A stretch of DNA of 64,000 bases from Umbelopsis ramanniana AG (Eukaryota; Mucoromycota; Umbelopsidomycetes; Umbelopsidales; Umbelopsidaceae). Position 1 is the stretch's first letter. The number at the start of each line of letters is the position of its first letter. The stretch lies in contig NW_026252124.1 in the NCBI RefSeq assembly GCF_025399195.1, positions 62,001 through 126,000 of the forward strand, given 5' to 3'. A program made the translations under genes and the position numbers. The notes below the pieces were generated by a model, which saw only the letters and a program-made list of their open reading frames with translations, had not been told where the DNA came from and made no database searches. Below, in pieces: positions 37,431 through 47,695 of this stretch.

Positions 37431-39243
37431 TTACTCCTCGAGAGCCCACTTGTAGGATCGTGCACGCTTCATTTGTGAAGTAAGCTTGCCGCGTTGGGAT
37501 GCGCTGCCAACCTGGTTTAACTCCTTGGCTCGAGAGCGAACGGACAGCCATACATAGTCAAGATCTGGGTCCTCGATGTGGTGTTGGCGAATAAAGGCTT
37601 GTAGTCCACGCTGGCATTTCTGGCGAAGCTTCTTAACTTCTTGTATACGATCACGCCTCTTCCACATGCCTCTGCCCATTACAAATGCATCGAATAATCT
37701 CCAGCGTCCAATTAAATCCTTCCAATCGTCATAGCGTTCATCGATGGATACCACATGGTACCACATGAAAGTAGCAGTGACACCAACAGCTACGAAAAGA
37801 CCCCAGAAAGATGCTCCAAAGAGTTTGAACCAGCTCCAGAAGAACACCCAAATGTAGGTGAAGATGGCGAGCAACATACCCAAGAAGATCTTGTTTTGAG
37901 CACGAACTTCCATGTAGATCTCAGTCTTACCAGCATAATAGCCGGCGATATACAGCGGTAAGTGCGCAATGAGGCCAGGTAAGAAAAGAGGGAGATCGAC
38001 AAGTGACATAAGAGACTTTTGGATAAGCTGTGCTATGGTAGCAATGGCCGTGATGGTTTCTTCGTCGTATTTTGCGATATGCTGATCACGCAACTTCAGT
38101 TTCTTCAGGTCCTGATGATATGTTTGCAAATCCAATTGCAAAAGTTTAACATCGTCCTCCTTTTCAGCCCAATCATGCAATGAATTGATCAAACTGTAAA
38201 GATAGATGAATTAGGAAACAGAGTAATGTATCCGATCATCTGTCCACCATCAAACTATACCTTTGCGTTACGGGCACGAAATCAGACACAAGTGTCTTGT
38301 CAGAAAAGAGGATGTCTCTGGCCGCATATGCCGAGTAATACGAAAGCCAGTCTGGCGCATTTATGGTCATTCTAATGATGGCTTCCTCAATGTCTCTCGA
38401 AAGCTGCTTGACAGCTGGTTTGCCTTCGCTCAAAAAGAGGGGCAAGTATTTGTCCATGGTTATCGGTTCACCGTATCTTGAGAATGACAATTTAGTCCAG
38501 CTTCTCAATCCAACCCGACTCCTGATTTCTACAGTAACTTGCTTCTTACCTGACAATCACATTGCTTCTATAACTTGCTTTGTCATCGTACACAATGGCA
38601 ACAGGAACCACGACGGCTGGTTTAGGAATTGACCCATCAGGGTTTGGCTTATTATCGTCTACCAATGATTTGGCATACTCAAGTGCCGCCCAACTGACTC
38701 CGTCCTTGAATTCTCCCATTCTTGGTAGCGTGTGAGATGTACCTTCGGGGAACACAGCCACCACTTCACCCAACCTCAATACCTGGTAAGTAGAGGCGTA
38801 TAGAAGGGTGTTGTTCTTAGTGGTTCTGTCGACTGGAAGAACGCCACTGTCATCCAGAATCCGTTTGGCCAGAGGGTGCTAATCAATTGGAAATAGTTAG
38901 TATTTGGCTCTCAATGGACCCATCCAAGTCTTCAAATTATTTACCGAAAACATGGTATGTTTGCCCCAGTAATGGCATCTACGACCATGTGGAATAGTAT
39001 TTGATAGTGCAGCAGGGTCGACAATCATGTTATGATGGGTGGCAGCTCTACATACGAAGAAAAGCTGTCAGTGGATGAAGGCAAGGTCATGCCAGCGCTT
39101 GTCGGAGCATGAGTTACTTACATGATGACAGGGCCGTCTTCAGGCATGTTCTGTTCGCCCTGTACTTCTATTCGTCGGTAAAAAGACCATAGTGCAAGCC
39201 GAGAGATTTGCACAATGGCTTCATGGGATGTTCCAAACGGCAT
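37431..39243 (-). CDS. Glycerol-3-phosphate/DHAP acyltransferase (Gpt2/Sct1 type, PlsC domain)
   Basis: Five exons (39243-39122, 39048-38945, 38878-38550, 38476-38261, 38193-37431), about 510 aa. The PlsC domain shows NMPEDGPVIMAATHHNMIVD (the HX4D catalytic motif), GVLPVDRTTKNN, VVAVFPEGTSHTLPRMGEFK (the EGTS motif) and AVVVPVAIVYDDKASYRSNV. Two membrane segments follow (SLVDLPLFLPGLIAHLPLYI and FLGMLLAIFTYIWVFFWSW), then a long basic tail. It makes lysophosphatidic acid, the first step of glycerolipid synthesis, at the ER. In exon 2 the frame slips by one base between DPAALS and the downstream part (run of four A in the coding strand at 39000-39003; three would keep frame). All other motifs are intact, so a sequence error is more likely than a dead gene. 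Confidence 0.88.
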
Positions 39244-39863
39244 GGAGAGTTTGTTAAAATAAAAAAGCCTGGCTTGAGTGACCCCAGGTGGACAGCATGT
39301 GGCACAATTTCCACCGGCATTTTTATGTGTAAATTTGCGGGGCGGTGGTCATCCAGCTGCATGACTGGGGTTGTCACCAACCTATGAAGATTTCTTTATA
39401 CAAAAGATAAGGGAAACGGAATCTCATATTAATCAATAAACAAGAAATGATAGTCAAACTAAGAGACTGGTAAACACATATAGATCAGCTTTTTTGCTAT
39501 CGTGGCAACTTCACTTGAATTTCACGAGAATATGTGTCATTTGGAGCTACCAAAGTGCTGCAAAAACCATGGATATAGCTTATCATCTGAAAAATTCATT
39601 AAATGTAACTTCAGTCCTCTATATAATAGATAATAAATCTTATAACAGGCAGGCGGGATGTTCTTGGTTGTCATAGGGTAGCTTACAACCATTCTTCTTT
39701 ATACAAACGCTGTGTATGGGAATAGAAGAGATGAATATCCCTAAATCGACGACACGTTATAAGCTATCTAAAAATACTTATTAACAAAGACAATAGAAGA
39801 AAAAAATAGAAAAGAAAAAAAAAAAGATCAATGGCAACGAACTACGGACAGATATCCTATACG
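39244..39863. other. Intergenic: acyltransferase promoter and BCAS3 3' UTR
   Basis: AT-rich; an A-rich stretch near 39785-39830. No gene or RNA signal found. Confidence 0.5.
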
Positions 39864-42800
39864 CTAAATGCTCTCGGGTATCTCGGGCGATAACAAGATG
39901 GAATCGCTTGGGTAAGCAACTTCATTATCACCGTCAGGGCTAAATACTTGGTCACCTTGCAAAACTGTATGGTATGCACCTTGGGGAAAATTCTCAGCAA
40001 CCACTTGAACAGCATCCTTGTCGTCCATGTCAAAGTCGGCCGATACGACCTCATCGTCATCAAACCGAATGAGAGAACTGTCTTGCATTTGGTCGGATGA
40101 ATCGTCTTCAGTGTGTTTGGAGATAGCGTGAGATGGAGGTGAAAATCCGTTGCCGTGTCCTCCTGCGTGCTCGAATCCAGTAGCTCCACCGCCCATGCTA
40201 ATCAAATAAGCATCCTCAAAGGATAACGATGGCACTCTGTCTGTTGTTGGACGGCTACTGTGTGATGCATTGCCTGCACTGGAAGATATGCGCTTGGTGC
40301 CAATAGGGCTGCTACCGAGCATACCATAAGGTGAAGACGAGAATGATGTCTGCATTGCTTTGGATAGATTATCTATAGTAGGCTAGTTAGTCAATCGGTT
40401 CTTATTTCTAAAATCGTCCGTTGTGGCAATACACACCTTCAAGTTCTGCAAGGGCTTCATCCATATTACCGTCTTCGTTACTCTTGGTATTCCTCGCCAT
40501 GGTCTTATTGACACGCCCAATTCGTCGACTGATTGGTTCAGGCATATCCCGTCGGATTAATAGCCGCTTCGTAGGAGGGATTTTGCCGCCATCAAGCATA
40601 TTATGCAGCTTCTTGCTATCGGTCTCTTCATACATCTGAAACCTGAATTGCGGCAGTGACCACAAGTTATGGTCATCAGGTGTCACCGGGTATGTGCTGA
40701 TCTCCGCATTGGACAGCCAGGTGTGGTTGGTTGATTGAGCCTGGCGCGCATGTGCCTTCTTTGACTTGTTTGATTCATGATGTCCTTTCTTGCCATTGGC
40801 ATGCGAAGAATTGACCACTGGCATCTCTAAGGGTAACTTGATCTCATCCCAATCCATTGCTCGGGCCACTCGCCATTCCGCTATGTCTTCCTCGCGAACT
40901 GACAGCTCAATCCGTTCAACCATGCGTCCATTTTCTCTGCGGCGGACAATTCCTGTTGCTATACAGCATCTATGCAGGGTCATTATGCCGTTGGGATGGA
41001 AGGAGTACATATCCTGATAGCCAACTTCGTCACCAATCACTTTGGTGGCATCGTCATCTAGAGTGGTTTCTTCTTCTTCAAACCCAAACACTCGATTGTC
41101 GTTATTCTTATCACTTGGAGAAATCCAGGAGGAAGGACGCCCTTTTTGTGGAGAAGGGCTTTGATGTTGTCCATTAGATCCAGAAAAACTGGTGATCATT
41201 GAGCCAAGGCTAGTTGCCTTGTCTCGAATGTTTCGTAGTGATGGAGAAGTAATGGATGCTAGACTGTTTAAGTTGACTATGCCTGGTTTTGGGCTAGAAG
41301 AGTTTCGCCGTTTAGGACTACTTTGATTGCCACGGAACAAATGGGTTGGTTTGGTGGTGGACAAGAAAGTAGTGATCAGCTTTGCCCGTGCAGTCTTTGG
41401 ATCGCTTATCAATGGAGGAGGCGGTATGGTTTGAGGAACAAAGTAGGGCGGAGATTGCCCGCCGTATGCAGGGTGGACAACATGTTGATAGCCGGGTGGG
41501 GGAGGGTAACTGCTGGCATCCGGTTTTGGGGCTTCTACATTCGGCATTGGTGTTCTTTGCTTGATGCGCACTGCAGGGCCCTGAGATACTGGTTTCGGCT
41601 GTGATATGATGATAATTAGTATTCATCAACAAACTGGAACTAAAAAACGAACATGAAAGGCAACGTACCTGTTGTGGACCTCGAGGAACAGCAAATCCGG
41701 CATACGAGTTTCTGGCTTTACCACGGACATGACCTAAAATCTCAGGTCGCCCGCCATCTGGGTTGATGGCGTAAAGGTGAGTTGTGCCTCGAGCAGTACT
41801 TACGGCACACCATAAAGAGTCAGCCGAAAATTTCGAGTCTTCTACTCGAGCATCGGTATAACCACGCAATAAACTGTATAAATGCGCGTTGCTGCCAGTA
41901 TGGGTACCAGAAGGCAGTATTGAGAACACATGGAACGTATGCCCTTGGTTAGATACAGACATGAGTAAGGTTCCCGCAGAATTGAACGTGAGATCCATGA
42001 TGGGATGGGAATGAGGCCGATAATGTGCCAAGACAGATGCTGACAGGTTTCTGCTAGGACTTACTGGAAGCTTCAAAATATCCCGCACCATGATCTATAT
42101 GTGGTGATGTTAGTATGTCGTGTACACATATAATGAAGTGAATGATGAGATGAATATTGAAAACAGTCATACCATGCCACCATGAGGAACTTTTCTATTC
42201 GTAGCGGAGGATGCTGTATGTCCATTCCCACTACGATCATTGGGATCTTTTAGATTGAAAGGTACTTCACGGCGAACGGCAGAAGGAGGCATCACTGGTG
42301 GCATATTTGCATGTTCACCAACAGGACTGCTGGTGAAATAGTTGGATAATGTTTGATAGCCGTATTCACTGAGGGCTTTAACGCCATTAACGACTTCCTT
42401 AGCAACTTCTTTTGCTGCATCCTTTACATCTTTCTCTCCACTCAAGACGCCTAAACCAGCTCCGCTTATGCCACTGCTGCCAGGCGTACCATTATTAGCC
42501 GCGTTTGTCACAGGCGTGCTAGTAGCATAGGCTATAAACCTTGATCCTAAGGTAAATGGCGGGCCTTTGCCAGGTTCATGGAAGACATCTGTCAATGGCG
42601 CAGTAAATGGTTCCAAAGTGAACGACGACAAAACATGAATCCTCGATCGACTTTGAGTATTTGTAGCCTGATAAAAATGAACATCATGAGTCATATCTTT
42701 GTTTGAAAGGAAAAGTACCTCCGTATATTTACCAGTGTGATCACCCTTTCGTTGCTTTGAATACCTGTCACTTCCAAAGATTCCTCACTATCAAGATCAT

Positions 42801-43785
42801 CTAGAGTTTTGACCACCTGATGTGTGCTCAAGGAGTAAATTTGGACCCGGCATTTGGTCTGCGGTCTCAAATTTCCTGGTTGTGAAAGTGTATGCGCAGT
42901 AGGATCAAGCGAGTTTCCTTCATGAGAATCTTTTTGAGCATTCTCACTTGCCACAGGGTGGTTCGAACTGAAAATAACAAACATCAGTATGCATACAGTG
43001 ATGCCATAGTGATGTGTGTATACTTACACAATAGCAACAAGAGGGCGTTGCTTTTCAAACTTGTCAGATTCCTTCCCATGATATTTATCTTTGCGAGGTG
43101 TCACGAGGCTGTGAATAGCAGTAACATTGGCAAAGAGGTCTTCATCTCGAATAGAGCAGAGTTCATGGATATTGTCAGGATGAGAAACATCCCAAATTTG
43201 AAACCCATCATGATATCCAACCGTCAAGCATTTGATACTATATGTAATCGATTATTTGGTGAACGACATGTTGGTTGTAGGTCCGTGCTTTATAGCGGAG
43301 CCAATAAGTCTGAACTCTTACCTGCCTAGGGTCTTTTGATCCTTCCTTCGCACATTCATAGTGTCAAAGGCGGCAAAAGTAGGAGACGAAAATACTTCGG
43401 CTGGGGTATCGAGTTCGGTTCCATTAAGTTGCTGCTCAGATGGTTCAGAACTCATAGTTGAAGGCAAAGATTGAGGTACGCCGTACACATAGTGCGTGTT
43501 GTACGGTGGATCGACAGTCGACATAAAGGAGGGTAGACTAGTTCTCTTCTTTGGCAGATTGGATGCAACGTAAGAAGAAATACGAGATATACCAGACGAC
43601 AGTGATTCCAGGGAGGTTGGATCTCTGGAAATTAAAAGACCGGTTATCAGCGATAGGTATCCTTATGGCTGCCCCACCATCGATCACAATGATCCTTAAA
43701 CTGTTCATAATATCAGGCGCACATACCTCAGAAACTTAGGCTCTGCTCGGACACCTTGCTGTGAGGTTGCTGTCCTATCGGTCAT
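39864..43785 (-). CDS. BCAS3: BCAS3-family WD-repeat protein (autophagy/phagophore factor)
   Basis: Eight exons (43785-43727, 43624-43322, 43237-43028, 42967-42733, 42667-42173, 42094-41669, 41598-40437, 40372-39864) give 1132 aa. The ATG at 43785 was chosen because the two upstream exons join in frame (PKFLR to DPTSLESLSSGISRISSYVA). WD-like blades: IKCLTVGYHDGFQIWDVSHP, CRVQIYSLSTHQVVKTL, HSHPIMDLTFNSAGTLLMS, GHTFHVFSILPS, and CAVSTARGTTHLYAINPDGG. The BCAS3 domain continues after a proline-rich insert, to HNLWSLPQFRFQMYEE. The tail is acidic and Ser-rich. In animals BCAS3 pairs with PHAF1 (C16orf70) and binds phosphoinositides at forming autophagosomes. A fungal role is inferred; the beta-propeller resembles Atg18 relatives. 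Confidence 0.85.
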
Positions 43786-44289
43786 GTTACTATCACCAAG
43801 ATACTGACTGAAGTTGCTGCTGGGCTGACTTGCAATAACGTGGACGAAGCGTGTGGTCACAAGTTGGAAGTAAGTAAAAGGAATATATGAGAGGCGACGT
43901 ACAAATTAGACGTGAGGTTTCGGGAAATGAGGGTCAACGTTGGATGAACTGGTCAAGCGGTTGCAGCAATTTACGGAATGAGCGGTAGTTAATAAGCAAT
44001 GTCGGAGTGATGCAGTGAATATACGAGTTGGAAAAGGAGAGGATGATACGGGAGCGATAGGAGATAAGTGCCTATTGGATTGTTTTGAGACGGGCTGAAA
44101 GTAATATTGTTGTTGCAGCCTATTCAAACAATTTAACAGTGCTTGCTGGCGAAAGTCATGGATGACCCAAGTCACAAGGTCAACTGATGAAATGTCACTG
44201 GTACGCAGTGGAAGAAGCATGGTTCACACCACGTAATTTTTTTTTTATATTTTTTTTGTATGGGCTATCATGCACTAATTACAACGGCT
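43786..44289. other. BCAS3 promoter and 3' UTR of the RCC2-like gene
   Basis: Holds a 104-codon minus-strand frame (43906-44220) without any recognisable feature, most likely chance, and a T-rich run near 44237-44258. Confidence 0.5.
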
Positions 44290-47003
44290 TTATCCTCTCT
44301 TCTGCTTCTTGGCTGTTTGTAAACATAACGGTGTAAACATTGTGTGAGGTTCCTAGAATAAAAAGTTTAGACTTTACCTTTGCTGGAACTGCCTTCTTGG
44401 CTTCGTTTGCCTGCCTTGCCAGCTCCTTCGTCTTCGGAATCAGCTGAATGGCCATTGGGATGGCAAGAATCGCAGTACCAATCTCCCTCAGGTATATCCT
44501 AATTGACAGTTAATTGAGTATCCATGATGACAGGTAGTCAGCTGTGTTATTCAATATACCTTTAATGGCGGTACGGCACAGTATGTATGCAGTGGGTTGT
44601 CACACTTGTCGCAAAGTAAAATTTGCTCTTCATTATCGCCTTTGCCACACTTGACACATCCTCCTTCATACTGTTTGTGGCAAAAAAGTGTTCATAAAAG
44701 ATGTAGAATGTGAAAAACATGGTTTGCTAGAAAGACTCACCTCTGGCATGGCTGGCCATTTTGGCAGATCCTGGATTTTTTCTTCACCGGGCTGGGCAAT
44801 GAACATAGTATGACCCATGCCACCAGAAATACTGTATTGTGATTTATTTAATCATTATGCTTGAATATAAATAATAATGGGTGCACATACCTTATGAGGG
44901 GAATGCCTTCCAGGGGTTCGATTTTTTGTGGTCTAGTAGCCGACTTTACACTTGACTCTTCTCCAAAGCCAAGTTCGCTACTCTGGACTTGTCCCCAAGC
45001 GATGGCAGTGGGATCTTCTTCAGCTATCGCAAGAAGACTTTGACTACCTGCAGAAATATCTACGGAACATAGCAAGCGTGCGGATAACAAGCACGTTTAA
45101 TAGAGAGTTATGCGACATAGAGCTGTGATCACCACATGTACACTACCTTTCATTTTCCAACCATTCAAGTCATAAATGTACTTAGGTTGCTGCAAGGAAA
45201 GAAAAGGATTGGCTAACTTTGTCTACAAAAACAAACAAAGAGCATTCGAACTCACCATCCATGGCTGGCCGGCGCTACCATCGCCAGTGTTCTTCCATTT
45301 GCCCCATAATAAGACTTGTTTTTGGTTATCGAGGGCCATGCTGCAAGTTGCACCACAAGTAATAGTATGGCATCTAGATAATTCATTGGACCCAGCAAAG
45401 AAGGAAATGGACTGAGGGACCATAGCATCCTTCTGCTCGCCATGGCCAAGACGGCCGTAGCCACCGAAACCCCAAGAATAAACATGACCATCTTTATCTT
45501 TCGCCAAAGAGTGATTGGCACCACATGCAATTTCGGTAATTTCCTGGTTCTGAAGTCCTCTGACAGCCACTATGATAAGAAAAGTATTAGAACAATGAGG
45601 AAGATTTCAATGGGTAACAGATTGATAAAAAAAAAAAAGGATGCATACATGGATAAGGTTGTGGACTAGTCGACATTTTTCCTGCTGTCTTGATATATTG
45701 TCCATCGCTACCATTACCAAGCTGTTAAACAAGTTAGTCAAGGTGCTGTGGAAGAGGCGCTTCCAAGTTAAAGTATGAAAGAAAAAAACAATACTTACTT
45801 GGCCATACTCTTGAGATCCAAAGGCAAAGATTTGGCCCTTATCTGCAAAGAATAAAACATGTTGTCAGTGTGATTCGTGCAACAAGTTTGGCTGTGTTGA
45901 GCAGAGAAAATATTTACCAGTCAACACCAAGCTAAATTCGGCTCCACAAGCAACCTGAACGATTTTTTTGCCAGCCAGAGAAGTGACGGGTTTGAAGGTA
46001 ATATGGTCGTTCAAATCTGTCAAGCCCAACTGGAGCAATGGTCAGGGATTGAATTAATTATGAGGGAGAAAGTATTAGAAACAGGGCGAGCATGACATAA
46101 ATCAGCCATCGGCTTTCGTTATACCTGACCCAAGCGATTGTCACCAGCTGCAAAAACTTCTCCCGAATCTAGGAGAAAACAAAAATCGTTACCGAATGTG
46201 ATCCATACCTGCCATTGAAAATACCAAACTTACCACAGAGCAACAATGTATGGTTCCTTCCAGTTGCAGCGCCAACAATTTTTCTGGTACCAATTGATTG
46301 ACGATTTTCTGCGATAGAAGTGACTTTGACAGGGAAATCTTGGCAATTCTTGGACTTGGTTCCCATTTGACCTCTTTCATTGCGACCAAATACCCAAGCA
46401 TGGCCACGTTCAGATATAATGACAGAGTGACATGCTGTTGGACCTGTTACGGCTTTGACCACTCTGTTTCCAAACCGTTAATACCGCATCATCAAATCGA
46501 ACCACCCACTACCACTGTTCGTTCTTACTTGATGTCAACTAAATCGCGCACCACATGGGGAGAGAGTAGAATTTGGCTGTCAAAAAGTGAAATCGCGTAA
46601 GACAAGATTGATTAATGTCTAGGAGCAACAACACGCGTTGTTTATCAAATTCAAACACGTCCAGGATAATTGTACCTTTCAGTCTCTTCTGTTGCTTTGT
46701 TCTTTCTGTTGATAACATCCCATGCTGTGGTGCCGCAAATAAGCAATTTACCTAGAATAGAGGGATTGAATTAAGAAATAAGTCAGCGCATGAATAAAAG
46801 GTTATTTACAACAAAGTCTGTAGCGTCGTAGTCAGAAAAGTGAGCACGGTCAGGGCACTGGCCATGGCGTGAGACACCCACTGACTGAAAGCGTGCAGTG
46901 TCTCTGAATGCTATGGTGTCATGGTACCACATTGCCACAGCAAGTTATTGTGAACATCCAACTTACCCCAAGAGGGTGTAGCTTTAGTCTGATCGGTTGC
47001 CAT
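44290..47003 (-). CDS. RCC2: RCC2-like beta-propeller fused to a C-terminal PHD finger
   Basis: Sixteen exons between 47003 and 44290, about 545 aa. RCC1-type repeats match RCC2: GKLLICGTTAWDVINRK, CHSVIISERGHAWVFGRNER, AATGRNHTLLL, CGAEFSLVLTDKGQIFAFGS, CGANHSLAKDKDGHVYSWGF then GGYGRLGHGEQKDAMVPQ, and GGMGHTMFIAQ. Directly after the last blade comes a PHD finger in exons 44670-44560 and 44498-44378: GGCVKCGK, LLCDKCDNPLHTYC, GDWYCDSCHPN, a C4HC3 ligand set. A basic end (AKKQKRG) follows. RCC2 binds chromatin and small GTPases in animals; the PHD suggests histone H3-tail reading. Between exon 2 (ends 46810) and exon 3 (starts 46751) canonical splice sites leave the frame one base short. Confidence 0.85.
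44378..44670 (-). other. PHD finger segment of the RCC2-like gene
   Basis: Two exons (44670-44560 and 44498-44378) carry all eight zinc ligands: C-x2-C, C-x2-C, H-x4-C (HTYC region) and C-x2-C (WYCDSC). Both join the RCC1 part in frame by canonical introns, so the fusion does not depend on the doubtful exon 2-3 junction. Confidence 0.85.
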
Positions 47004-47695
47004 TGAATTGAAAAGCTGTAAGGGAACCAAAAAAAGGTTACCGCTTGCCTTTTCTTTGGTGAGCTGCATTGTCACGTGTACAGACCCACCCTATGGCTAG
47101 CTGGAAGAAAAGGGCCGGAGCTTTGCTGAAGATTGTTTCCACCTCACTTTTTTCAACTCCAACGTTCGCTTGGATCACCATCGCTGTATGCGCATAAATC
47201 CTAGGAGATATAGGAGTGAAATTTGAACAATGAAGAACAAAATATAATGCCAGCCATTCTCTTATCTTATCAACAAGAGCACTGTACACTTAGTCAATTG
47301 TAATAAGCGTAGACAGTATGAAGTGAGTGTGTTGGCAGGTTAACATAGTGTTCATGCTACGAACCGCAGACATTGTATTCCAAACGTCAGAATTGTTTCA
47401 CTGGGAAAGATCCATCCTGGGCTATGGCGGGCGCTGCGGAATTATACAATAGATTTTCCGGAAAAATGCCAAATTCCACAGGCATGAAGTTTATTTTGTT
47501 TCGAGTAATAGTGCCAAGATGATCCCCTTCCTATTACGTCAGGCAGGCAGTCTATGCTTTGAACAACTCAGAAACGGTGGTTGTCCATAACTATCAAGAC
47601 TTTCCGCAAATAGAAATTGTCAAAAAAGCTATATAATGTGGTGGTTCCGGTGGAAACTCGACGCCAAATACTTTTTCTGACTGCGCCGATTTTGA
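47004..47695. promoter_or_regulatory. Divergent promoter RCC2-like/P-type ATPase
   Basis: About 690 nt between two divergent starts. No clear TATA box apart from an AT-rich TATAATG word near 47633. The small frame at 47038-47289 (minus) has no features. Confidence 0.45.

Noticed and set aside
43906-44220. 104-codon minus-strand open frame upstream of BCAS3
   Set aside because: No homology or domain I can recognise, no splice partner, and it lies in the BCAS3 promoter/RCC2 3' UTR interval. Probably chance.
44353-44377. A 25-nt intron near the RCC2-like 3' end
   Set aside because: Too short to splice. The acceptor at 44313 gives a 65-nt intron and a sensible basic C-terminus.
47038-47289. 83-codon minus-strand open frame upstream of the RCC2-like start
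   Set aside because: Not in a position to splice into the RCC2 exons in frame, and its composition is not protein-like.
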